A stretch of DNA of 48,132 bases from Alphaproteobacteria bacterium (lineage in GTDB: Bacteria > Pseudomonadota > Alphaproteobacteria > DSM-16000 > Inquilinaceae): positions 1-48,132 of the forward strand of contig JANQIU010000150.1 in NCBI GenBank assembly GCA_028281985.1. The letters run 5' to 3'. The first letter of the stretch is position 1. Every line of letters begins with the position of its first letter. A program made the position numbers and the translations under genes. Below are positions 1-8,707 of this stretch, in pieces. Below the pieces are notes generated by a model, which made no database searches, had not been told where the DNA came from, and worked only from the letters and a program-made list of their open reading frames with translations.

Positions 1-322
1 AAAGCGCTTCGGGATGGGTGAAGATGTCACCGGCAACGCCGAGCGGCAGATAGAGCGCGGGATCGTGCCAGTCCCCGTTGGCCGTGAAGGCGGACCGCAG
101 GGCGAAGTGCACATCCTGTTCCGCCCAGTAGCTGTTCCAAGCCAGTGACGTACGCTCGCCCTTGCCGCAGTCGGGCGGGGTCGCGGCATCGGGCAGGGTC
201 TCCAGCGTGAAGGGCTCGATGGGCACCCGGTCGCGATGGATCAGCGGGCGGATCAGGTCGATCCGCTTGCGGATCTTTTCGGCAGTCAGCCGGAACTCGT
301 GCGAAGCCGGATTCAGGGACAT
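1..322 (-). CDS. Alpha-mannosidase (GH38-like), N-terminal part only
   Basis: The first 107 codons of a gene that runs off the left window edge. The translation starts MSLNPASHEFRL and continues with RIDLIRPLIHRD, then WNSYWAEQDVHFAL, GDWHDPALYLPLG and DIFTHPEAL. This pattern resembles the N-terminal sandwich region that precedes the GH38 catalytic domain in bacterial alpha-mannosidases; the catalytic domain lies outside the window, so the call rests on N-terminal resemblance alone. The ATG lies 3 nt after the stop of the upstream ABC ATPase, so it is the last visible gene of the operon. The context suggests the Dpp-type transporter brings in a mannoside or similar glycoside rather than a peptide. 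Another glycosidase with the same N-terminal module is possible. Confidence 0.6.
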   Translation of the reverse strand, partial: MSLNPASHEFRLTAEKIRKRIDLIRPLIHRDRVPIEPFTLETLPDAATPPDCGKGERTSLAWNSYWAEQDVHFALRSAFTANGDWHDPALYLPLGVAGDIFTHPEAL

Positions 323-325
323 GCG

Positions 326-2059
326 TCAGGCAGTCGCCAGTTCGAAACCGGCGACAGCGCCGCGGAAGATCGGGTTGGCCGCCACCGGGTCCAGGCGATC
401 CAGATCGGCGCGCGCGTCGTCGGCCGACCCCCAGTTCCGGTCCAGATCCGGCCACGGGATCGAGTCGATCAGCAGCCGGGTGTAGTCGTGTTGCGGATCG
501 CCGATCACCGCCTTGGGCGGCCCGGCTTCCACCACATGGCCGCGATACAGGACCATGACGTAGTCGCTGACGTGATAGGCCGTCGCCAGATCATGGGTGA
601 TGTACAGGATCGAGATGCCCTGCTTGTCCTTCAGGTCGTAGATGTTCTTCAGGATGGTCGCGCGCAGCGAGGCATCCACCATCGACACCGGCTCGTCCGC
701 GATCAGCAGTTTCGGCGACAGCATCAGCGCCCGGGCCACGATCAACCGCTGCCGCTGGCCACCCGAAAGCTGGTGGGGATAGCGCCGCAGCACCAGCGCC
801 GGGTTCAGCCCCACCGTGCGGCAGGCCTTCTCCATCTCCTCGCGGGTATGCGCCGGCGATCGCGCCAGGCCAAACCGCTTGAACGGATAGGCGAGCGCGT
901 GATCGACCCGGTAGAACGGATTGAAACAGGCGTACGGGTCCTGGAAGACAGCCTGGACATCCTTGCGGAAAGCCATGCGCTCCGCCGCCGACAGCCGGTT
1001 GATGTCGCGCCCCTGGAACAGCACCCGGCCGTTTGATGGTGCACTGAACCCCAGCATGAGGCTGCCCATGGTGGACTTGCCGGAGCCGGACTGCCCAACG
1101 ATGGAAATGATCTTCGGCACACCATCGTCCAGCTTGAAAGAAAGCGTGTGCAGCGCCGTGTTCGACCCGTAGGTCTTGGCGACGCCCTCGAACTCCAGCA
1201 GCGGCACCGTCCGGGCCGGCGTCGTATCGGCCACCGCAGCGGCGGGCGGGTTATCGAGGAAACTCTGGCCGCCGACCACCGGCACCGATGAGATGAGTTG
1301 CCGGGTATAGGGGTGCTTGGGCGCTTCGAGCACCTGTCTGACGGGGCCGAACTCCACGAGTTCGCCCAGCTTCATCACTGCCAGATCGTCTACGGACTGG
1401 GCCATCAGGCCCATGTCATGGCCGATCAGGATCAGCCCGGCGCCGATCGTTTCCTGCACCTTGCGCAGCGTCTGCATCACGTGCCGCTGGGTGATCACAT
1501 CCAGCGCCGATGTCGGCTCGTCGGCAATGATCAGATCCGGCTGCAGACAGACACCGATGGCGATGCAAACGCGCTGCTTCATGCCGCCGGACAGTTCGTG
1601 CGGGTACAGCCGGCCGACATGGTCCGCCAGCCCGACGCTTTCCAGGACCGCCTTCGACCGGCGACGAAGCTCCGCCATGCTCACCGCCCCTTCATGGGCG
1701 ATGATCCCGTCCCAGATCTGGTTCTCCACCCGCATCACCGGGTTCAGCGAGTTCATCGCCCCTTGCGGGATGTAGCTGATCTTGCGCAGCCGGACCCGCC
1801 GCATCTCGTCATCGGTCAGCTTGATGATGTTGGTCTGGCCCAGGGACATCAGATGGATTTCGCCCTCGGCGATGCGGCCGGGCGCGGCCAGCATGCGCAT
1901 CGCCGCCAGGGCCGTCGTGGTCTTGCCGGATCCGCTTTCGCCGATGAAGCCGATGCGCCGGCCCTGGGGGACGTTCAGCGTGAAATCGGAGACGGCGTGC
2001 ACCACGCCTTTGGCGATCGGAAAGTCGATCGAGAGGTTCTTGATTTCCAGTACGGTCAT
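326..2059 (-). CDS. Fused double ABC ATPase, peptide/oligosaccharide (Dpp/Opp) type
   Basis: A 577-residue protein with two complete nucleotide-binding domains in one chain, equivalent to DppD plus DppF. The first half has Walker A GESGSGKTTT (about residue 40), signature LSGGMKQR, Walker B LIIADEPTSALD and H-loop GHDMG. The second half has Walker A GQSGSGKST, signature LSGGQRQR, Walker B LLIADEPVSMVD and H-loop THDLA. The HPYTRQL and HDYTRLL segments after each domain are typical of the oligopeptide-transporter C-terminal extension. It would power import through the two permeases encoded just upstream (16 nt gap). All catalytic motifs look intact. Substrate cannot be read from the ATPase. 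Confidence 0.93.
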   Translation of the reverse strand: MTVLEIKNLSIDFPIAKGVVHAVSDFTLNVPQGRRIGFIGESGSGKTTTALAAMRMLAAPGRIAEGEIHLMSLGQTNIIKLTDDEMRRVRLRKISYIPQGAMNSLNPVMRVENQIWDGIIAHEGAVSMAELRRRSKAVLESVGLADHVGRLYPHELSGGMKQRVCIAIGVCLQPDLIIADEPTSALDVITQRHVMQTLRKVQETIGAGLILIGHDMGLMAQSVDDLAVMKLGELVEFGPVRQVLEAPKHPYTRQLISSVPVVGGQSFLDNPPAAAVADTTPARTVPLLEFEGVAKTYGSNTALHTLSFKLDDGVPKIISIVGQSGSGKSTMGSLMLGFSAPSNGRVLFQGRDINRLSAAERMAFRKDVQAVFQDPYACFNPFYRVDHALAYPFKRFGLARSPAHTREEMEKACRTVGLNPALVLRRYPHQLSGGQRQRLIVARALMLSPKLLIADEPVSMVDASLRATILKNIYDLKDKQGISILYITHDLATAYHVSDYVMVLYRGHVVEAGPPKAVIGDPQHDYTRLLIDSIPWPDLDRNWGSADDARADLDRLDPVAANPIFRGAVAGFELATA

Positions 2060-2075
2060 GCGTGGCCTCCCGTTC

Positions 2076-3020
2076 TCACAGCCGGCGCAGGCGCGGGTTG
2101 GAGACCTCGTCGAGGCCGAGATTGATCAGCAGTAGGCCGATGAACATCAGCGCCAGCAGGGCGGTCGGCAGGCCCCACCACCACCAGAGGTTTTGGATCA
2201 GGGCGCCGGAGTTGATCGCCTCGTAGATCGTCCGGCCCAGTGTCGGGATGCGCTGCGGACCGAGACCCAGCACCTCCAACCCGACGGCGGTGACGATCGC
2301 GGTGGTGACGTTGGCGATGAAGGAGCCGAACAGATACGGCACCAGATTGGGCAGCATCTCCCGGAACATGATGTGCCCGGTCGAGGCGCCCGATAGCCGG
2401 GCCATCTGGACATAGCCGGCCTCGCGCATCGACAGCACCTGGGCGCGGATCAGCCGGGTCGGCGACTGCCAGACGAACGCCGCGATCAGCAGCGCCATCA
2501 TGGTTAGATTGACGTCACCGAAGGCCGCCTGGAACACCACCAGGATCAGCAGCGGCGGGATCGTGATCATCACGTCCGACAGAACGCGGATCACATCGTC
2601 GGTCCGGCCGCCGATGAAGCCGGCGGAGAAGCCCAGCACGATGCCCAGGCTCATGCCGATGAGCGAGGCCAGCACGCCGACATAAAGCGAATTGGGGGCG
2701 CCGATGATCAGCAGCGCCAGCATGTCGCGGCCGGCCCCGTCGGTGCCCAGCGGATGGTTGAGTACGCCCGCCTGGCCGCGCAGGTTCTCAAAGCCCAGCG
2801 GCGGCAGCCGCAGCACGCCGGCGCCGGTGAACACCAGGTCCGGATCCCACAGCACCCGGCCCACCAGGCCGACAAAGACGATACCCAGAAGGATCCCCGC
2901 ACCCCAGAACAGCTTGGGATTGAACCAGGGGTTCTCGTACCGCCGCCGGCGCCGGATCTCGGCGCGGGTCAGGGCGGGGCCGTCGGGCTTAGTGGTGTCT
3001 TGCAGGGCTTGGTCGGCCAC
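2076..3020 (-). CDS. ABC transporter permease, DppC-like
   Basis: A 314-residue inner-membrane permease of the DppC/OppC type. A cytoplasmic N-terminus with a basic RRRRRYENPWF stretch is followed by a first membrane span (about residues 38-58), a periplasmic loop with the family motif HPLGTDGAGRDML, and five further spans. The coupling-helix EAA region reads MARLSGASTGHIMFREMLPN. It forms the heterodimeric pore with the DppB-like protein encoded 3 nt upstream. Length and topology are normal for the family. Confidence 0.93.
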   Translation of the reverse strand: MADQALQDTTKPDGPALTRAEIRRRRRYENPWFNPKLFWGAGILLGIVFVGLVGRVLWDPDLVFTGAGVLRLPPLGFENLRGQAGVLNHPLGTDGAGRDMLALLIIGAPNSLYVGVLASLIGMSLGIVLGFSAGFIGGRTDDVIRVLSDVMITIPPLLILVVFQAAFGDVNLTMMALLIAAFVWQSPTRLIRAQVLSMREAGYVQMARLSGASTGHIMFREMLPNLVPYLFGSFIANVTTAIVTAVGLEVLGLGPQRIPTLGRTIYEAINSGALIQNLWWWWGLPTALLALMFIGLLLINLGLDEVSNPRLRRL

Positions 3021-3023
3021 GGG

Positions 3024-4034
3024 TCACGCCCTCCCGTGCCGGATGCGGGGATCGACGAAGGGATAGATCAGATCCACCAGGAAGACGGAGAGGGCGGTCA
3101 TCAGAATGATGACGTAGCTGACGCCCTGGATGACCGGGAAGTCCTGGTTCAGGATCGCGTCGTACAGCAGCTTGCCCATGCCGTTATAGGCGAAGATGCG
3201 TTCGACCAGGACCTGACCGGCGATCAGCAGCCCCACCTTCAGCGCGAAGGCGGTGATCTGGGGAAGGATCGCGTTGCGGATCATGTAGCGGTAGAGGATG
3301 TAGCGCGGCCGCAGGCCCTTGGCTTCGGCCAGCTTGGTGTAGTCCTCGCCCTGCACCGTGATCATCAGGCCGCGCATGCCCAGCGCCCAGAACCCGAACG
3401 TGACCACCACGATCGAGAGCGCCGGCAGAAAGCCGTGGTGGATCACCGAGCCGACGAACTCCCATGACCAGCCCGGTTCGACCAGCAACCCGTACGACCC
3501 GGCGATGGGGAACCATTGCAGTGTCGCGGCGAACAGCCAGATCAGCAGCAGACCCGACAGGATCGGCGGGATCGAGGTGAAGACCATGGCCGCCGGAATG
3601 GCGACGCGGACCAGCTTGGGCGAATGATCCCAGACCATCAGCGCGCCCAGCACATTGCCGATGATGAAGGTGATCACCACCGAGATCAGCATCAGGCCGA
3701 TGGTCCAGGGCAGCGCATTGGCGATCAGGACCGAAACCGGGGTCGGGAACGACGCGGTCGACAGGCCGAAATCGAACAGCAGCACGTTGCGCAGGTAGAG
3801 GAGGTATTGCGCCCACAGCGGGTCGTTCAGCCCGAACCGCTCCTGAAGCGTCGCCAGGATCGCCTCGCTGTCCGCCACCGTGCCGCCGGCCGCCGACATT
3901 CGGCCCAGCATGATGTCCGCCGGATCGACTGGCGACAGGCGCGGAATGATCCAGATAAGGGTCGAGGCGATCAGAACGGTCAGGACCAGGGTGATCAGCC
4001 GATTGACCAGATAGGCCGCCGGGATGCGGGCCAT
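3024..4034 (-). CDS. ABC transporter permease, DppB-like
   Basis: A 336-residue DppB/OppB-type permease. The first membrane span is LITLVLTVLIASTLIWIIPR, and the family region LAEAKGLRPRYILYRYMIRN carries the EAA-like loop. The open frame continues 21 codons upstream, but the ATG at 4034 is preferred. It places the conserved N-terminus (MARIPAAYLVNRL) first and has a GGGGAGGAC ribosome-binding site a few bases upstream. It pairs with the downstream DppC-like permease. A 28-nt palindrome lies in the gap between this gene and the binding-protein gene before it. Confidence 0.9.
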   Translation of the reverse strand: MARIPAAYLVNRLITLVLTVLIASTLIWIIPRLSPVDPADIMLGRMSAAGGTVADSEAILATLQERFGLNDPLWAQYLLYLRNVLLFDFGLSTASFPTPVSVLIANALPWTIGLMLISVVITFIIGNVLGALMVWDHSPKLVRVAIPAAMVFTSIPPILSGLLLIWLFAATLQWFPIAGSYGLLVEPGWSWEFVGSVIHHGFLPALSIVVVTFGFWALGMRGLMITVQGEDYTKLAEAKGLRPRYILYRYMIRNAILPQITAFALKVGLLIAGQVLVERIFAYNGMGKLLYDAILNQDFPVIQGVSYVIILMTALSVFLVDLIYPFVDPRIRHGRA

Positions 4035-4136
4035 GGCGCCGTCCTCCCCGTTACCCGCGCGGGGCGCGAAACGCCCCAGCGACGGCGATGAAGCCAATTG
4101 CGGGCCTTGCCCTTTTGTCGGGCTTAAGGCCCCGGG

Positions 4137-4164
4137 GGCGGCCGGGAACCGGTTCCCGGCCGCC
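4137..4164. repeat. Perfect 28-nt palindrome between binding-protein and permease genes
   Basis: Each 14-nt arm begins GGCGGCCGGG and is the exact reverse complement of the other, giving a very stable GC hairpin in the message. It lies 32 nt after the stop of the binding-protein gene (4196) and about 100 nt before the permease start. No T-run follows on the transcribed (minus) strand, so a full terminator is unlikely. A role in mRNA 3'-end stabilisation or partial attenuation, giving excess binding protein over permease, is inferred from the position. Confidence 0.7.
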
Positions 4165-4195
4165 GTCGCGGGCTAGCGCTTCGCCTTCGCGCAGG

Positions 4196-5923
4196 CTACT
4201 GCGCCCGTTCCAGGCTGTGGATGATCTGGTGGGTGTGGTTCCACCAGAAAGCCGGGCTGTTGTAGGCGTTCTCAGCCGTCGGCCACCCGGTCCAGTAGGT
4301 GGTGTTGAACGGCAGCAGCTTTGCCGCCTGGACCAGCGGGATGAACGGCACGCCGGCGTCCAGATGCTGGTAGGCCTCGGCAACCAGGCCGGGCAGCGCG
4401 GGATCGTCGGGCGCCAGGTCGCGCATCCGGTGGACGATTTCGGTGTAGGCTTCGGCCGATGCGTCGTCCCAGCGGGCGGTGTTGTTGAAGCCCGGGCTGC
4501 GCTCGCCCACCGGCACCACGCTGTCGGTGGTGTAGCGATTCATCGAGGTCCAGGGCTCGTTCACCGACCCGCAGGACAGCCACGAATAGCTCATCTCGTA
4601 GGCGCCGAAGGGCAGCACCTCGCCCCAGAACACGCCGTTCTCCACCGGCACCGACCGGGCGGCGATGCCGGCGCGGTTGAACTGCTCGACCAAGACGTCG
4701 ATGGTCCGGGTGTACTCGGTGGAGGCGGAGTTGACGTGGATGGCGACCGTCAGGTCCTGGCCATCCCTTTCGTAGATGCCGTCGTCGCCCATCACCCAGC
4801 CGGCGGCCTCGATCAGCGCCTGTCCGGCTTCGACATCACCCTCCGGCGACAGGGCGAAGCCGGCCTCGGTGATCGCGTCGATGAACGGGGCCATCGATCC
4901 GTACTGGGCGAACATGGTCTGCGACGGCACCGTCGTACCCTCGTAGGCCACGTTGACGATCTGGTTGCGGTCGATGATGTGGGCGACCGCGCGGCGCATG
5001 TTCGGATCGTCCCAGGGCGCGACCGTGGTGTTGATCTCTAGCTGGCGGGCGCAGGGATCGGGCCAGGCATAGGGGTAGTCGCCGTGCCAGGCGATCACCG
5101 CGGGATTGCGCTGCAGGATCGCCTCCAGCGTGCCCACCGATACGTTCTGCGCCGCGTCGATCTCATTGGCGGCGATCAGCTGGGCGCGGCTTTCCTCGCC
5201 GCCGGTTTCCAGCCAGACCAGCCGCTCCGGCTCCGGCAGGTCCATGAAGCCGGTCTGGGCCCCCCACCAGTCGTCGTTGCGATCCCAGATCGCCCGATTG
5301 GTGGCGCTGGAGGCAAAGGTGTAGGGACCGGTGCCGATCGGCGGATAGAAGGCGAAGGTGGCCGGGTCTTCGCCCTCCCAGATGTGCTGCGGCATGATCA
5401 GGAACGAGCCGAAGATGCGCACGCCGAAATTCTCCACGGCGAAGCGCGGATTGGGCTCGTTCAGCGTGAAGCGGACGGTCAGGTCGTCGACCTTCTCGGC
5501 TGCCGCCACCTGGGCCCGGAGGGTTGCGGCCTCCCGCTCGGAAAGCTGCTCGTTTTCCAGGACCATGTTGACGGTGAAGACGACGTCGTCGGCGTTGAAC
5601 GCCTCACCGTCGGACCACTCCACGCCGTCGCGGATGGACAGGGTCCATTCCGAGAAATCGCCATTCGGCTCGAACGCGGTGCCGAGCCACGGCTCCAGCT
5701 CGCCGGTCGTGTAGTTCAGGATGAACAGCGGTTCCCACATCGCCTGATGCGCGCCATGCTCCCGCTTGGTGCCGGCGGTGAACCAGTTGAAGTTCTCCGG
5801 ATCGCTGATCGTCCGGTCCAGGTCGAAGATCACGGTGTCGGCACGGTTCTGGGCAGAGGCCGAACCGGCCGCGACAACCCCGACAAGCGCGGTGGTCACC
5901 AGCAAAGCTGTTGAGTGCTTCAT
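4196..5923 (-). CDS. ABC transporter substrate-binding protein, family 5 (DppA/OppA type)
   Basis: A 575-residue periplasmic binding protein. Residues 1-24 form a Sec signal peptide (MKHSTALLVTTALVG, cleavage after ASA). The mature part has the family-5 hallmarks NGDFSEWTLSIRDGVEWSDG (about residues 85-104) and FNADDVVFTVNM. The start has a strong GGGAGGAAAAG ribosome-binding site. It is the first transporter gene of the operon, 85 nt after the MBL-fold gene. Family-5 proteins bind peptides but also oligosaccharides, as known from Thermotoga mannobiose- and cellobiose-binding members. The downstream GH38-like gene makes a sugar ligand plausible. Confidence 0.93.
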   Translation of the reverse strand: MKHSTALLVTTALVGVVAAGSASAQNRADTVIFDLDRTISDPENFNWFTAGTKREHGAHQAMWEPLFILNYTTGELEPWLGTAFEPNGDFSEWTLSIRDGVEWSDGEAFNADDVVFTVNMVLENEQLSEREAATLRAQVAAAEKVDDLTVRFTLNEPNPRFAVENFGVRIFGSFLIMPQHIWEGEDPATFAFYPPIGTGPYTFASSATNRAIWDRNDDWWGAQTGFMDLPEPERLVWLETGGEESRAQLIAANEIDAAQNVSVGTLEAILQRNPAVIAWHGDYPYAWPDPCARQLEINTTVAPWDDPNMRRAVAHIIDRNQIVNVAYEGTTVPSQTMFAQYGSMAPFIDAITEAGFALSPEGDVEAGQALIEAAGWVMGDDGIYERDGQDLTVAIHVNSASTEYTRTIDVLVEQFNRAGIAARSVPVENGVFWGEVLPFGAYEMSYSWLSCGSVNEPWTSMNRYTTDSVVPVGERSPGFNNTARWDDASAEAYTEIVHRMRDLAPDDPALPGLVAEAYQHLDAGVPFIPLVQAAKLLPFNTTYWTGWPTAENAYNSPAFWWNHTHQIIHSLERAQ

Positions 5924-6008
5924 TCTTTTCCTCCCGGTTGAGACGCCGCCCGAACGGGTCGGCGGTTCTTGTTGCTATTGGCACACGGCATGGGTGAGCG
6001 GTGGCACG

Positions 6009-6689
6009 TCAGCGCACATAGTCCATGACCAGCACGCGGGTGGCATCGGGGATATCGTCGCGCCGCAGGTCGACTTCGTGGCTACAGGCGAAATCGACAT
6101 CCGCTTCCTTGAAGTTGGCCAGGAACGACTCGATCCACATCGTGTTGCGCGGCCGGTAGGTCAGGGTGCGGAAGTGCATCGGGATGACCAGTTTCGGCCG
6201 GGCCAGATGGATCATCTTCATCAGGTCGGGCAGTTCGATCGTCAGGTATCCCCCGGCCAGCGCGAACAGGACGTCGACGTTCTCGAAGAACGCAATCTGC
6301 CGGTCGGTCAGCAGGTTGCCGACATCGCCCATATGCGCGAAGTCGATGCCGTCCAGCGTGAAGCGATACATGCCGTTCTGGCCGGGCACCGCGTGCTCGG
6401 GATGGTGGATCCACTCGGCGGCTTCGATCGCGGTTACCGTCAGGCCGGCGGCTTCGGCCCGTCCCCCCGACTGGGCGACCGTCAGCGCATTGAGCACCGC
6501 CGGCTGGCCGGGGATCAGATCGGCCCGGCAATGGGCATCGTCGTCATCCGACGAGATCAGCACCAGATCGGCTGTATCCGCGATCGGCGCATAGCCGACG
6601 CCTTCGGGTGTGTAGGGATCGGTAATGACCCTGGGGCCCTGCGCCGGCGACAGCCCGAAGGCCGCATGGCCGTACCATTTGATCTGCAT
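6009..6689 (-). CDS. Metallo-beta-lactamase-fold protein (UlaG-like) with altered metal motif
   Basis: A 226-residue protein with the UlaG-like MBL layout: an N-terminal KWYGHAAF strand, a later FAHMGDVGN (about residue 115), a LAGGYLTI glycine turn and a C-terminal IPMHF histidine. The usual first metal motif HxHxDH should follow the hydrophobic strand ADLVLI, but the sequence there reads SSDDDDAH. Both leading histidines are replaced, while the later His and Asp ligands remain. It may bind one metal, use acidic ligands, or have a non-hydrolytic role. It starts 9 nt after the oxygenase stop and shares its operon, so it probably acts on the oxygenase product or the imported substrate. Confidence 0.8.
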   Translation of the reverse strand: MQIKWYGHAAFGLSPAQGPRVITDPYTPEGVGYAPIADTADLVLISSDDDDAHCRADLIPGQPAVLNALTVAQSGGRAEAAGLTVTAIEAAEWIHHPEHAVPGQNGMYRFTLDGIDFAHMGDVGNLLTDRQIAFFENVDVLFALAGGYLTIELPDLMKMIHLARPKLVIPMHFRTLTYRPRNTMWIESFLANFKEADVDFACSHEVDLRRDDIPDATRVLVMDYVR

Positions 6690-6698
6690 CGGCGAGCC

Positions 6699-7529
6699 TC
6701 AGTTGTTTCCGATGACGTGCGGACTGGACGTCCTGGTGATGTCGGTGTTCGCCGGGCGCGGGTGATGTCGCCAATGCCCGGAGGGGTCGGTGCCGCGGCA
6801 GACGATTGCCTCCACCCCCCCGGCCCAGTCCGGATCGGTGACCCGCACCGCCGGCGGGCAGTACCGCAGGGTCAGCCCGCAACGGCGGCGGTCCGACCGG
6901 TTGGCCAGCGACCCGTGCACCAGCATATCGGCATGCAGGGAAATCTGGCCCGCCTTCAGGACATTGGTGAAGGGCGTGCCCAAGGCATCGGCATCCGCCG
7001 TGCCCTTGTGGAACACGGCGCTGTCGTCGGTGGCGGCGGTCGCGAGTACCCCCTTGTCATGGGAACCCGGAATGAACCGCATCGCCGAGTTGTCTTCGTC
7101 GGCGTCGTCGATCGCCAGCCAGACGGTGACCGTGCGGGCCGGGCTCAGCTTCCAGAAGCTGGCATCCTGGTGCCAGGGCACCTGCTTGGGATCATGGGGC
7201 TGCTTGGACAGGATAGCGGTCGCCCAGCAGACGATGTCGGGACCGATGATGTCCTCGACATGATCGAGGATGCGTGGGTCGGTTGCGATATCCCAGATCG
7301 GCGCCAGCCTGGCCTGGTAGCAGTTGATGCCATAGGCGCCCTGCGCGCCCATCGCCGTCATCATCGCATCGACCGTTGCGCGAATCCCGGCAATCTCCAC
7401 GGCATCGAACACGTCGAAGGGTTGGACGAACCCATCGCGGTTGTAGTGCGCGATCTGGTCGGTGGTCAGTTTGTTCAAGCGCGGCGGCGCCACGGGCTTG
7501 AAAACCAGATCGAGCACCTCGCCCAACAT
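6699..7529 (-). CDS. Phytanoyl-CoA dioxygenase (PhyH) family Fe(II)/2-oxoglutarate oxygenase
   Basis: A 276-residue PhyH-family oxygenase. The iron ligands are visible as VPWHQDASFW (HxD) and the distal histidine in LHADMLVHGSLAN, followed by the arginine-rich RRRCGLTLRY segment that would hold 2-oxoglutarate. The frame is open 47 codons further upstream, but the ATG at 7529 is preferred because the conserved start MLGEVLDLVF follows and GGAGG lies 5 nt before it. It is the first gene of the operon that includes the MBL protein, the Dpp-type transporter and the GH38-like enzyme, and it is divergent from an AraC regulator. Bacterial PhyH proteins hydroxylate diverse small molecules, so the substrate is unknown. 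Confidence 0.88.
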   Translation of the reverse strand: MLGEVLDLVFKPVAPPRLNKLTTDQIAHYNRDGFVQPFDVFDAVEIAGIRATVDAMMTAMGAQGAYGINCYQARLAPIWDIATDPRILDHVEDIIGPDIVCWATAILSKQPHDPKQVPWHQDASFWKLSPARTVTVWLAIDDADEDNSAMRFIPGSHDKGVLATAATDDSAVFHKGTADADALGTPFTNVLKAGQISLHADMLVHGSLANRSDRRRCGLTLRYCPPAVRVTDPDWAGGVEAIVCRGTDPSGHWRHHPRPANTDITRTSSPHVIGNN

Positions 7530-7640
7530 TACGCCTCCGATCCCAACCCGCCCCATCCAACCAATGCGCGCATGGTAGCTTGGGCAAGGCGGCGGCTGCA
7601 GGTCACGGCTTGACTTATTTCTGCACAATATTGACCTATG

Positions 7641-7670
7641 GGTAGCCCTACCGGCATTGTTGCAGTGCAA
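7641..7670. promoter_or_regulatory. Small dyads in the oxygenase/araC divergent promoter region
   Basis: The 163-nt gap between the two divergent genes is more AT-rich than its surroundings. It contains two short inverted repeats: GGTAG-CC-CTACC (7641-7652) and TTGCA-G-TGCAA (7660-7670). Either could be a binding site for the adjacent AraC-type regulator. This is inferred from position only. Confidence 0.3.
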
Positions 7671-7692
7671 AAAACAAAGGTTTTGAATAGGG

Positions 7693-8571
7693 ATGAAGAA
7701 AGCGGTTCTGTTCCAGATTGACAGCTATCTGCGGCCGTCCGAGGCCTTCCATTTCGTCCGCAAGCCGCTTGAGACGGCGGCACCGTCGCCGCTGCACCAT
7801 CACGACTACTACGAGCTTTTTCTGGTGGAGGGAGGCCGCACCCGACACTGGATCAACGGCCGCGTCGAAGAGCTGGCGTCGGGCGACCTCACCTTCGTGC
7901 GTCCCGGGGACACGCACCGGTTTCACGCCGACGGCACCGTCGGTTGCCGCATCCTGAACACCATGTTCCGCCGCGACACGGCCAACCACCTGCTGGCGCG
8001 CTATGGCGACGAGTTCGCCGGACGGTTCTTCTGGTCGACCGGCGAAGGGCCGGTGACGCTACGGCTGAGAGGGGCGGCGCTGGAGCGGGCGGTGACCGCG
8101 TCGCTGGCCCTGCAGTCCGGCCAGCGAAGCCTGGCGCGGATCGAAAGCTATCTGATGTCGATGATGACGGTGGTCCTGGACCAGGTGCCCAACGTGCCGC
8201 GCGCCGCCCCCGGCTGGCTGCTTGCGGCCTGCGACGAGGCGCAGCGGCCGGACGTTTTCCGCAAAGGGGCCGCTGGCTTCATCGCCGCGGCCGGGCGCGG
8301 GCAGGAGCATGTCTGCCGGCAGACCCGCCGGTTTCTGGGCGTGACGCCGACCCAGTATGTCAATGCGATCCGCATCCGCCACGCCGCCCTGCTGCTGGGC
8401 AACACCAGCACGCCGCTGGAGGAGGTCGCCCTGGAATGCGGTTTCAACAATATGAGCTACTTCCACCGCCTGTTCCGGGACCGGTACGGCTGGACGCCGC
8501 ACGACCACCGCCGGCGCCACCGCCGCGACCCGATCCAGCCCGTGGACGCGCCGGGCAATCGACCGCTTTAG
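7693..8571 (+). CDS. AraC family transcriptional regulator with cupin sensor domain
   Basis: A 292-residue regulator. Residues 30-90 form an AraC-type cupin (PLHHHDYYELFLVEGG, GDLTFVRPGDTHRF). The C-terminal third has two helix-turn-helix units: FLGVTPTQYVNAIRIRHAAL and the conserved second helix ALECGFNNMSYFHRLFRDRYG. The ATG at 7693 starts MKKAVLFQID. It is transcribed away from the oxygenase/transporter operon, the usual arrangement for a local activator, so sugar-type effector sensing is likely. A decayed copy of a very similar helix-turn-helix region lies at 15630-15804. Confidence 0.93.
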   Translation: MKKAVLFQIDSYLRPSEAFHFVRKPLETAAPSPLHHHDYYELFLVEGGRTRHWINGRVEELASGDLTFVRPGDTHRFHADGTVGCRILNTMFRRDTANHLLARYGDEFAGRFFWSTGEGPVTLRLRGAALERAVTASLALQSGQRSLARIESYLMSMMTVVLDQVPNVPRAAPGWLLAACDEAQRPDVFRKGAAGFIAAAGRGQEHVCRQTRRFLGVTPTQYVNAIRIRHAALLLGNTSTPLEEVALECGFNNMSYFHRLFRDRYGWTPHDHRRRHRRDPIQPVDAPGNRPL

Positions 8572-8707
8572 CGCATGGTCTGTGCACGGCGCGCGCCCAA
8601 CAGCCGATCAGGCATGGATGCCGGTGCTTTGCGGTGTTCGGGGCGCCGAAAACCGGGTCGGCCGCGACCTGCCTTCAGGGGGCTGGGCCGTCGTCCCGAT
8701 GCGCCGT

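Noticed and set aside
5766-7613. Plus-strand open frame of 615 codons
   Set aside because: Antisense to the MBL and PhyH genes, which have clear motifs and ribosome-binding sites.
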